Source: SAR116 cluster bacterium (lineage in GTDB: Bacteria; Pseudomonadota; Alphaproteobacteria; Puniceispirillales; Puniceispirillaceae). From it: a DNA stretch of 7,324 nucleotides. Where the stretch lies: NCBI GenBank assembly GCA_004213025.1, contig SHBC01000054.1, forward strand, positions 1-7,324, written 5' to 3'. The notes beneath the pieces are model-generated. The model made no database searches. It saw only the letters and a list, made by a program, of their open reading frames with translations, and was not told where the DNA came from. Shown here piece after piece: positions 1 through 6,603 of the stretch. A program made the position numbers and the translations under genes. Within the stretch, counting starts at the first letter, position 1; every line of letters begins with the position of its first letter.

Positions 1-10
1 TGTTGATCGT

Positions 11-2143
11 ATGTTGAAAACGCCCACCGCAGTATCTGAAACTCTGTTCACGCGTATCGACCGGTTTGCGAAAGCCTACTCGTCCCACGTGGCAAAATCC
101 TGGCTTGGGCCTGAACCTCGAACTTGGCTACTTTTTATATGTGCCATTGTTCTGATCGCGCTTGCGATAGCAGCAAATGTCCATGTCCGCCATTCCCAAC
201 TGCAGATCTGGAAGTCAGAAAATCCTGCAACCCTGATTTTTGACACCCCGAGTTTTTCGACGGCCGACGCGCCCTATTTCCTGAGGCAGTCCGCCATCTC
301 CCTTCGGGATGAACAGGCGGCTGCCTTTAACTCCATTCGGGTATTTCCAAACAACATCGACATTCTTGCGAGTGATCAGCCAAGCGGGCTACGGGACGCT
401 CCTCTTCTGTCATTTCTGATTGCCAGCTTTGCCGACGGCAATGATCCTGCCAGCCTTCTTGCAGCGGGCAACCGGGGGCTTCTTTTTACTTCCGCTCTGA
501 CCGCCGTGGCTGTCGTCATCTGTTTTGGCGCTTCCGGATACTGGGCGCAGGGTGCGATTGCCGGCCTTGGTGGCGGCCTCAGCGCGGCCTATCTGATGCG
601 ATCCTCCATAGGCAGGATTGATACCGACCAGCTCAATCTCGGTTTCATGTATCTGATGTTCGGGCTTGTCGTGTTCGCCGGGCGCGCCTCATCGAGACTG
701 TTATGTTTCGGCTGGTGTGTTGCCGCCGGCCTCTCGGCAAATCTGTTCATGTGGTGGTATGGCAAGCCGGAACTGATTGTCATGGCGGCCATAGCTCTTG
801 CATGGCTTCTTGCCTGCCTGCAACGACGCATACTAACAGTCCTGACAGGCACCGCGATATTTCTGGCACTATCGGGTGTTACATCCTTCAATCCGTTCAC
901 CTCGACTTATCTGAAGGACGTTCTTGCTGACGCAAGCTTCATTTTCCCGAACACTTTCCAGACAATCACCGAAATCCAGAGTGTTTCATTCTCGCATATC
1001 CTCTACAACGCCACCGGATCAGTCGAGATGGGTCTTGTTTGCCTGACAGGCCTCGCCCTGTTCCTGATCAGGCATCCGGTGATTGCCATCGCCTATGGCC
1101 CGCTTGTGGCGTTCGGCTTGCTGAATTTCATTATCGGCAACAGGGCCATTTTCTATTCGGCGCCAATCATGTGGTTTGGTGCCGCCTTCCTGATGACAAC
1201 CACGGCCCGCTTCATTGCCGCCAACCTGTCCGAGGTTGGATACGCACCCCGCCGTGACCAGGCCGCCACCATTCTTGCCGCCAGTGTTGCGATGATCGTT
1301 GCCTGGGTGAACTCACCGACGGATTACGTGCCGCGTCCCAGCTTTCCGAAACCTGTTCTGGAGGGTCTGGCATCCCTGAAAACGACTGCAGATCCGGCCA
1401 ATTCGGTTGTCGCGACATGGTGGGACTATGGTTATGCCTCGATGTTCTTCAATGACCTGCCGACCTTCCATGATGGTGGATCGCAAACAACGCCAACGAC
1501 ACATTTTGTGGCGACGGCCTTTCTTGACGCGGAACAGGCCCGCAGCATCGGAAACCTGAAATTCCTCAGCACCCAGGGTCATAAAGGCATCGCCGCCCAG
1601 CCAGACCTGGCCAGCTTGCAAACGCAGTTTGATGATGCGCTCGATGACCCCTCTCCCGACCTCTACGTCGTCGTCTCCGGACAGATGGCCGGCTGGATCA
1701 GCTCCATTTCGAAGATTGGCAACTGGGATATTGAGACCGGAACACCGATAACCCCGCGGGGCAACAATACCGGCCCGCAGATCTTTTACGAACCGCTGAA
1801 CTGTCGCCTCGCCGGCTATCCGCAGCGGCTGAACTGCGCTGGCGCGACCTTTGATCTGGAACAGGGGCTGATCAATGGTGTGCCGGCCCTGTCGGGCTGG
1901 GCGCATTCACAGGACGGTGCCGTTGCCCGCCGCGAGAGCTTCGGGAATGATGGCGATTTCGCCTTGCAGATCGTGCAGACAGACAACCGCATCAACGTCT
2001 TTTTCCTTCATCGGCAGCTTTTTGAAAGCACTTTTAACGAGCTCTATCACCTCGGCGAGATCGACTATCCGTCAATCAGCCTGCATTATGACGACTATCC
2101 ACATATCCGGATCTACAAGGTGGGTGGCGACCCGAACGGTTAG
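11..2143 (+). CDS. stt3: STT3/PglB-family oligosaccharyltransferase, catalytic subunit
   Basis: Predicted inner-membrane enzyme that moves a preassembled glycan from a polyprenyl-pyrophosphate carrier to an asparagine of a protein on the periplasmic side. It has 710 residues, about the size of Campylobacter PglB. About 11-13 hydrophobic segments span residues 38-434, followed by a soluble periplasmic domain (about 435-710). Motifs read: D86 in the first external loop (ADAPYF), D204-T-D206 after GRI, TITE at 318-321 (TIxE), G376-N-R378 ahead of a YSAP stretch, and WWDYG at 470-474. M559, W562 and I566 resemble the bacterial MxxIx3(V/I/W) motif with Trp in place of the first Ile. C598 and C609 are the only cysteines in the soluble domain and could form a disulfide. 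The first ATG in the window is used, but the frame is open to base 2, so the true start may lie upstream. No glycan-synthesis gene is adjacent in view. The family is secure; the glycan and targets are unknown. Confidence 0.93.
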   Translation: MLKTPTAVSETLFTRIDRFAKAYSSHVAKSWLGPEPRTWLLFICAIVLIALAIAANVHVRHSQLQIWKSENPATLIFDTPSFSTADAPYFLRQSAISLRDEQAAAFNSIRVFPNNIDILASDQPSGLRDAPLLSFLIASFADGNDPASLLAAGNRGLLFTSALTAVAVVICFGASGYWAQGAIAGLGGGLSAAYLMRSSIGRIDTDQLNLGFMYLMFGLVVFAGRASSRLLCFGWCVAAGLSANLFMWWYGKPELIVMAAIALAWLLACLQRRILTVLTGTAIFLALSGVTSFNPFTSTYLKDVLADASFIFPNTFQTITEIQSVSFSHILYNATGSVEMGLVCLTGLALFLIRHPVIAIAYGPLVAFGLLNFIIGNRAIFYSAPIMWFGAAFLMTTTARFIAANLSEVGYAPRRDQAATILAASVAMIVAWVNSPTDYVPRPSFPKPVLEGLASLKTTADPANSVVATWWDYGYASMFFNDLPTFHDGGSQTTPTTHFVATAFLDAEQARSIGNLKFLSTQGHKGIAAQPDLASLQTQFDDALDDPSPDLYVVVSGQMAGWISSISKIGNWDIETGTPITPRGNNTGPQIFYEPLNCRLAGYPQRLNCAGATFDLEQGLINGVPALSGWAHSQDGAVARRESFGNDGDFALQIVQTDNRINVFFLHRQLFESTFNELYHLGEIDYPSISLHYDDYPHIRIYKVGGDPNG

Positions 2144-2153
2144 GCACGGTCAA

Positions 2154-3818
2154 TCAGCGCAGCGCCGCACGAAGCGCCTTCTTGTCAATCTTGCCGACGC
2201 TTGTCTTGGCGATCTCGGATACAAATCTGATGTCTCCTGGAACAGCCCATCTGGACAGGCCTCCTGCCGCCACCGCCTCGGCAAAGACACTGCTGATCGC
2301 GGTTTCGACAGTACTGTGGTCAACGCCCTCGGCGGCCACAATCAGCAACATGGGGCGCTCTCCCCATTTCGGGTCAGGCACGCCAATGGCCGCCACTTCC
2401 ACGACCCCCTCGACTGCCGAGGCAAGGCTCTCCAGCGCCAGCGAAGACACCCATTCCCCACCCGACTTGATCACATCCTTCATCCGGTCGGTGATCATCA
2501 GCGATCCGCCCTCGTCAATATAACCGACATCACCGGTATGCATATAGCCACCGCGCCACAGCTCTGCCGTCGCTTCGGGGTTCTTCACATATTCAGCCGT
2601 CAGCCACGGTGCGCGCACCACCACCTCGCCAGTGCTGGCGCCATCGCGCGGCTGTGCCACCATGTCTTCATCGACAACCCGCAGATCGACCAGCGGCAGC
2701 GGCCTGCCGGTCTTCACCCGCGCCGCAACGTCATCCTCCTCACCCGGGCTCAGCACCGCATAGCTCAGCACCGGGCAGGTCTCCGACAACCCGTAGCCGG
2801 CATAGATGTCGATGCCGCGTGCCATCGCCGCCTCGGCAAGACCGCGCGGCAGGGCAGACCCGCCAATGACCATCTTCAGCCGGGTGAGATCGGTGTCCGC
2901 TGCTGCCGGCGCCGCCAGCAGCATCTGCAGGATGGTCGGCACGCAATGGGTGAAGGTCGCCCCCTCCTCGGCGATCAGCCGCAGAAGCTTGTCAGGCGTG
3001 TAGCGCCCGGCATAGACCTGCTTGATGCCGAGAAGCGTTGCCGCATAGGGAAATCCCCAGGCATGGACATGGAACATCGGCGTGATCGGCATATAGACAT
3101 CGCCGCGATGCAGCCTGTTCGCTGTTTCCATGGGGCCGAACCCGGCCAGAATTCCTATGCTATGCAGAACAAGCTGCCGGTGCGAATAGGCCACCGCCTT
3201 GGGATCGCCCGTCGTGCCGGTGGTGTAGAAGGTGGTGGCGCGGTTGGTCTCGTCAAAATCCGGAAAACCGAAGCTGTCACCCTCTTCCTGCATCATCGCG
3301 TCATAGCTGGTGATGAAGCTGAATTCGGTATCCGCCTCCACAGCCGGGTCATCGCGAAGCAGGATCAGCCGAACCTCGCGTTTGACATGCGGCATCACCT
3401 CGGCAAGCAGCGGCAGAAAATCGGTATGGACAAGGATGACATCATCCTCGGCATGATCGATGGTGTAGGCAATCTGCGACGGGGCCAGCCGGACATTCAC
3501 CGTGTGAAGCACAGCCCCCATCATCGGCACTGCGAAAAACGCCTCGAAATAGCGATGCGTGTCCCAGTCCATCACAGCAACCACATTGCCCGCCCCAATG
3601 CCATGCCGGGCCAGACCGGCGGCAAGGCGATGAAGCCGGCCTTCGAATGCGCGATAGCTGTAGCGCATCAGCCCGTCACTGACGATCTCGACTTCAGGGG
3701 CGATCTGCAACGGCGTGCGCAGCAGGCTTTTGATCAGAAGCGGAAAATCACTCGCCGGAAAATCACTCGCCGGAAAATCACTTGGCGGAAAATCACTTGG
3801 CGAACCGGAAGCTGTCAT
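2154..3818 (-). CDS. AMP-forming acyl-CoA ligase (AlkK-like, medium/long-chain fatty acid type)
   Basis: Predicted cytoplasmic enzyme of the ANL superfamily that joins a carboxylic acid to CoA through an acyl-adenylate, using ATP. It has 554 residues. Motifs in order: phosphate-binding loop YTTGTTGDPK (198-207), PMFHVHAWG (247-255), YGLSET (342-347), TGD (428-430), DRMKDVIKSGGEW (444-456), and C-terminal KTSVGK with the likely catalytic K543. The ATG at 3818 is chosen because AAGGAG lies 7 bases upstream. The longer open frame to 4013 would overlap mnmA and encodes an Arg-rich, non-conserved stretch. Residues 7-26 are four copies of a Pro/Ala-Ser-Asp-Phe-Pro unit, an extension ahead of the catalytic body. 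It is the last gene of the minus-strand run, 40 bases after mnmA. The substrate is not set by sequence; a fatty acid is most likely, and other short or medium acids, including methylmercaptopropionate as used by DmdB, are not excluded. Confidence 0.92.
   Translation of the reverse strand: MTASGSPSDFPPSDFPASDFPASDFPLLIKSLLRTPLQIAPEVEIVSDGLMRYSYRAFEGRLHRLAAGLARHGIGAGNVVAVMDWDTHRYFEAFFAVPMMGAVLHTVNVRLAPSQIAYTIDHAEDDVILVHTDFLPLLAEVMPHVKREVRLILLRDDPAVEADTEFSFITSYDAMMQEEGDSFGFPDFDETNRATTFYTTGTTGDPKAVAYSHRQLVLHSIGILAGFGPMETANRLHRGDVYMPITPMFHVHAWGFPYAATLLGIKQVYAGRYTPDKLLRLIAEEGATFTHCVPTILQMLLAAPAAADTDLTRLKMVIGGSALPRGLAEAAMARGIDIYAGYGLSETCPVLSYAVLSPGEEDDVAARVKTGRPLPLVDLRVVDEDMVAQPRDGASTGEVVVRAPWLTAEYVKNPEATAELWRGGYMHTGDVGYIDEGGSLMITDRMKDVIKSGGEWVSSLALESLASAVEGVVEVAAIGVPDPKWGERPMLLIVAAEGVDHSTVETAISSVFAEAVAAGGLSRWAVPGDIRFVSEIAKTSVGKIDKKALRAALR
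3741..3800 (-). repeat. 15-bp tandem repeat, four copies, in frame in the acyl-CoA ligase N-terminus
   Basis: Four consecutive 15-base units occupy 3741-3755, 3756-3770, 3771-3785 and 3786-3800. Each begins cggaaaatcact on the plus strand. The first two end in cgc and the last two in tgg, so the array is two identical pairs. Read on the minus strand it encodes PSDFP, PSDFP, ASDFP, ASDFP (residues 7-26 of the ligase). The unit length is a multiple of three, so gain or loss of copies would keep the frame. Confidence 0.97.
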
Positions 3819-3825
3819 CGCGTCT

Positions 3826-3831
3826 CTCCTT
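3826..3831 (-). promoter_or_regulatory. Ribosome binding site of the acyl-CoA ligase
   Basis: AAGGAG on the minus strand, with a 7-base spacer to the ATG at 3818. This is the clearest Shine-Dalgarno sequence in the window and it decides the start: the repeat-bearing N-terminus is inside the protein, and the longer frame running back into mnmA is not used. Confidence 0.85.
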
Positions 3832-3858
3832 GGAGCAAAGACGGTATCAGCCGGGCTG

Positions 3859-5064
3859 TTACGTCTGCAAGCCCGCCGACGGGGCTTCGGTGATCCAGCC
3901 ACCGCCAAGGACACGCTCCGGCGCAGCGGCATCATAAAGCACCGCAGCCTGGCCCGCGGCAATGCCGAATTGTGGCGCGTCCAGTGTGACGTTTGCCGTC
4001 GCCTCACCCTCATGGTCGGTCAGGGTGGCGGCCAGCGCCGGGGCGGTATTACGAAGCCGTGCCAGCACCTTTGTGCCGGCAGCCGGCGCGCCGGACCGCG
4101 CCACCCAGCTGACCTCGCTCAGCACCACCCGAGTGCAGGCCAGCGCCGCCTGCGGACCGACAATCACGCGGTGGCTGTCCGCCTCGATCCCGACGACATA
4201 AAGCGGCCCGTCAGCTTCATCGGCATCCTTGCGCCCGCCAATCCCGAGACCGCGACGCTGGCCGATGGTGTAATCGATGACACCATTGTGGCTGCCAAGG
4301 ACGGTGCCATCGAGATGCACGATCTCACCCGGCTCGACCGCCCCGGGACGCAGCCGGCGCACAACATCGCCATAGCGGCCATTGGGGACAAAGCAGATAT
4401 CCTGGCTGTCCGGCTTGTCAGCAACAGACAGACCGTATTTATGCGCCAGCGCACGGGTCTCGTCCTTGCTCAGCCCGCCAAGCGGAAAGCGCAGATAATC
4501 GAGCTGGTCCGGTGTCGTGGCGAACAGGAAGTAGGATTGGTCCTTGGCCGGATCGCTGCCCCGATGAAGCTCGGCGCCCTCTTCAGCGTCAACCCGCTGC
4601 ACATAATGCCCGGTGGCAAGACAATCGGCACCAAGATCGCGCGCGGTGGTCAGAAGGTCGGTGAACTTCACCGTCTGGTTACAGCGAACACAGGGAATCG
4701 GGGTCTCGCCGCGCATATAGCTGTCGGCGAAATCCTGCATCACCTGGTCATGGAAGCGGCTTTCGTAATCGAGGACATAGTGCGGGATGCCAAGCCGTCC
4801 AGCGACCGTGCGCGCATCGTGGATATCGGCACCGGCACAGCAGGCCCCCTTGGCCTGAATGGCGACACCATGATCATAGAGCTGCAGTGTAATGCCGACG
4901 ACCTCGAACCCCTGCTCGTGGAGCAGTGCCGCTGTCACCGAGCTGTCGACCCCGCCGGACATCGCAACAACGACCCGCGTGTCAGCCGCCGGCTTGGCAA
5001 ACCCCAGCGCATTGACAGCGGCATCCGGGCCGGCGTCTCTGGATAGGGTTGCTGTGCTGGTCAT
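3859..5064 (-). CDS. mnmA: tRNA-specific 2-thiouridylase MnmA
   Basis: Cytoplasmic enzyme that adenylates C2 of the wobble uridine (U34) in Lys, Glu and Gln tRNAs and replaces the oxygen with sulfur from a protein persulfide. It has 401 residues, slightly long because of a variable N-terminal tail of about 30 residues. The PP-loop SGGVDSS is at 36-42. The first catalytic cysteine is C128 in [11 protein letters not shown] and the second is C224 in DSQDICF, matching E. coli C102 and C199. TGHY (151-154) and DQSYFL (175-180) are also typical. The start is the ATG at 5064; only a weak purine-rich stretch precedes it, but the next in-frame Met (M35) lies at the PP-loop itself, too late to start. 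It lies 41 bases after the ferredoxin gene, and the cysteine desulfurase two genes upstream is an obvious sulfur donor. The stop is TAA. Confidence 0.97.
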   Translation of the reverse strand: MTSTATLSRDAGPDAAVNALGFAKPAADTRVVVAMSGGVDSSVTAALLHEQGFEVVGITLQLYDHGVAIQAKGACCAGADIHDARTVAGRLGIPHYVLDYESRFHDQVMQDFADSYMRGETPIPCVRCNQTVKFTDLLTTARDLGADCLATGHYVQRVDAEEGAELHRGSDPAKDQSYFLFATTPDQLDYLRFPLGGLSKDETRALAHKYGLSVADKPDSQDICFVPNGRYGDVVRRLRPGAVEPGEIVHLDGTVLGSHNGVIDYTIGQRRGLGIGGRKDADEADGPLYVVGIEADSHRVIVGPQAALACTRVVLSEVSWVARSGAPAAGTKVLARLRNTAPALAATLTDHEGEATANVTLDAPQFGIAAGQAAVLYDAAAPERVLGGGWITEAPSAGLQT

Positions 5065-5105
5065 GGCTCTCTGCTTTCTGAAATCCCGGGCCAGAAATTT
5101 GCGGT

Positions 5106-5420
5106 CTAGAAATCCTCGGGGACTTTGACCCGAAGGCCATCAAGTTCCGGGGTCATCGCGATCTGGCATCCAAGCCGCGATGTCTCGGTCAGGCTGAATG
5201 CCAGATCGAGCATATCCTCTTCGTCCTCGCTCGGTCCGCCAGTCTTGACGTACCAGTCAGGATCAACGATCACATGACAGGTTGCGCAGGACAGGCAGCC
5301 ACCACAGGTGCCTTCGATGCCGAGATTGGCGTCACGACCGGCTTCCATGAGGGTCACGCCCTCATCGACGGTCACATTGTGTTCCTTGCCATCCGGCGTG
5401 GTGAAAATGATCGTTGGCAT
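5106..5420 (-). CDS. fdx: [2Fe-2S] ferredoxin, ISC/adrenodoxin type
   Basis: Small acidic cytoplasmic electron carrier of 104 residues, the usual size for ISC-type ferredoxins, which supply electrons during Fe-S cluster assembly. The cluster ligands are C39, C45 and C48 (C-x5-C-x2-C, followed by HVIV) and C85 in LGCQIAM. C42 is an additional cysteine inside the ligand loop and not one of the standard four. The C-terminus, RVKVPEDF, is typical of the family. The start is the ATG at 5420, which begins the conserved domain and has GGAG 11 bases upstream; the ATG at 5456 would add 12 residues and is a possible alternative. The frame remains open to 5600 inside the cysteine desulfurase gene, but that part is not conserved-looking. 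It sits between the desulfurase and mnmA, matching a role in sulfur and Fe-S metabolism. Confidence 0.93.
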   Translation of the reverse strand: MPTIIFTTPDGKEHNVTVDEGVTLMEAGRDANLGIEGTCGGCLSCATCHVIVDPDWYVKTGGPSEDEEDMLDLAFSLTETSRLGCQIAMTPELDGLRVKVPEDF

Positions 5421-5431
5421 GTTGCTCAACA

Positions 5432-5435
5432 CTCC
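5432..5435 (-). promoter_or_regulatory. Probable ribosome binding site of the ferredoxin gene
   Basis: GGAG on the minus strand, 11 bases before the ATG at 5420. The spacing is somewhat long. It favours the 5420 start over the ATG at 5456, which has no good Shine-Dalgarno sequence at normal distance. Confidence 0.5.
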
Positions 5436-5462
5436 AGTCTGAAAATCAGCGTTCATAATGCA

Positions 5463-5488
5463 GGCGATGAAATGGCACCTTGATCGCC
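5463..5488 (-). other. Small inverted repeat in the desulfurase-ferredoxin gap
   Basis: GGCGAT at 5463-5468 and ATCGCC at 5483-5488 could form a 6-bp stem with a 14-base loop in the minus-strand transcript, between the desulfurase stop codon and the ferredoxin start. There is no following T-run, so it does not look like an intrinsic terminator. It could be an RNA-stability element or chance. Confidence 0.25.
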
Positions 5489-5499
5489 GGCCACAGCTT

Positions 5500-6594
5500 T
5501 TACAGCGCGACCAGCACTTCCGCAAGCCTTTCGAAATCGGCCTCCTGGCTGTTCCACCCCCCGGAAATGCGGATGGCGCGGCTGGCATCTGGTCCTGCAT
5601 TCATCGCCTTGAGCACATGGCTTTCATGGACCTTCCCCGAAGAACAGGCGGCACCGGCGCTGACAGCAATGCCGGCAAGGTCCAGCGCCATGACCATAGT
5701 CTCGGAACTGCGCTCGCCAACGGCAAGACAGCAGGTGTTGCCAAGACGCCCGGCGCCGGCACCAAAAAGGGTGGAGTCGCCGCGCTCATCCAGAAGCCGC
5801 GTCTCCATCGCGTCGCGCCAGGACGCCATCCGGCGATAATGGGCAATATCATCGAAAGCGGCCTTCGCCGCCCCGCCAAAGCCGGCGATGCCGATGACAT
5901 TCTCGGTGCCGGACCGGCGGCCCTGTTCCTGACCGCCGCCGCGCAGGAGGCTTGTCATGGCCCGTCCCGGCCGGACCAGCAATGCGCCGACACCTGCCGG
6001 ACCGCCAATCTTGTGCGCGGACAGGCTGGCAAAATCGAGACCGGACCCGCTGAAATCCAGATGCTGTTTTCCCAGCATCTGCACCATGTCGCTATGCACC
6101 TGAACGCCGGCCTCGTGCGCGATCTGGACAATCTCGTCAACAGGCTGGATTACACCTGTCTCGTTGTTCGCCATCATCACCGAGACAAGTGTGCGCGATC
6201 GCGTCGCCTCATCCAGCGCCGCAAGTGCGTTGCGCAGCGCCTCAAGATCAATCCTGCCTTCGGAATCAACACCGATGATCTGCGCGCCCGGTACGGCGCG
6301 GAGCACGGAATCATGCTCCACCGCGCTGGTGATCACGGTATCGAACATCGACAGAGCCAGATTGTTGGCCTCGGTCCCGCCGCTGGTAAAGACAAGATCG
6401 GCAGGACGGCACCCGGCCAGCATCGCGATCTCGGCACGTGCCGCCTCGACCATCATGCGCGCTGCGCGCCCGTAGCCATGCACCGAAGACGGGTTGGCAG
6501 GCGGGCCCATGGCCTCCTGCATCGCGGCAGCAGCCTCGGGACGCAGCGGGGCGGTGGCGTTGTTGTCTAGATACAGCTGGGGCTGACGCGCCAT
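5500..6594 (-). CDS. Cysteine desulfurase, NifS/IscS type (class V aminotransferase fold)
   Basis: PLP-dependent enzyme that removes sulfur from L-cysteine, leaving alanine and an enzyme persulfide for Fe-S clusters and tRNA thiolation. It has 364 residues, shorter than classical IscS (about 400). Seen: LYLDNNATAP at the N-terminus, TSGGTEANN (70-78), H94 in AVEHDS, NNETG (143-147), HSD with D169 and Q172 as PLP contacts, K195 in SAHKIGGP as the Schiff-base lysine, RRSGTEN (226-232), and C317 in SAGAACSSG as the persulfide-forming cysteine. The C-terminus is short and lacks the long IscU-docking tail of E. coli IscS. The start is the ATG at 6594, 9 bases after the cysE stop, with no strong Shine-Dalgarno sequence, so translational coupling is likely. 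Whether it is the main IscS or a dedicated donor (as YrvO is to MnmA in Bacillus) cannot be decided here. Confidence 0.94.
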   Translation of the reverse strand: MARQPQLYLDNNATAPLRPEAAAAMQEAMGPPANPSSVHGYGRAARMMVEAARAEIAMLAGCRPADLVFTSGGTEANNLALSMFDTVITSAVEHDSVLRAVPGAQIIGVDSEGRIDLEALRNALAALDEATRSRTLVSVMMANNETGVIQPVDEIVQIAHEAGVQVHSDMVQMLGKQHLDFSGSGLDFASLSAHKIGGPAGVGALLVRPGRAMTSLLRGGGQEQGRRSGTENVIGIAGFGGAAKAAFDDIAHYRRMASWRDAMETRLLDERGDSTLFGAGAGRLGNTCCLAVGERSSETMVMALDLAGIAVSAGAACSSGKVHESHVLKAMNAGPDASRAIRISGGWNSQEADFERLAEVLVAL

Positions 6595-6603
6595 GATGAC
6601 GGG

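Noticed and set aside
1313..1906. Open frame of 197 codons on the minus strand inside the oligosaccharyltransferase gene
   Set aside because: It lies opposite the WWDYG-containing coding region and shows no recognisable protein features.
1875..3893. Open frame of 672 codons on the plus strand, antisense to the acyl-CoA ligase
   Set aside because: It overlaps the end of the oligosaccharyltransferase gene and all of a clearly conserved enzyme gene. Its translation is rich in His, Arg and Pro with no recognisable domain, as expected from an antisense frame of GC-rich coding DNA.
3819..4013. Longer N-terminus for the acyl-CoA ligase, starting at 4013
   Set aside because: It would overlap mnmA by about 155 bases and encodes an Arg-rich, non-family sequence. 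The ATG at 3818 has AAGGAG at ideal spacing.
3715..5046. Open frame of 443 codons on the plus strand, antisense to mnmA
   Set aside because: It is fully explained by GC-rich codon bias in mnmA. No motif or ribosome binding site supports it.
5075..5097. TTTCTG...CAGAAA inverted repeat between the ferredoxin and mnmA genes as a terminator
   Set aside because: The stem is only 6 bp and mostly A-T, with no T-run after it on the transcribed strand. A terminator inside this apparent operon is unlikely.
5421..5600. Longer N-terminus for the ferredoxin, starting at 5600
   Set aside because: It overlaps the end of the desulfurase gene and adds 60 residues with no family resemblance. The domain begins at the ATG at 5420.
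5458..6570. Open frame of 370 codons on the plus strand, antisense to the cysteine desulfurase
   Set aside because: Its translation is Arg/His-rich with no family signal, while the opposite strand encodes a complete set of PLP-enzyme motifs.
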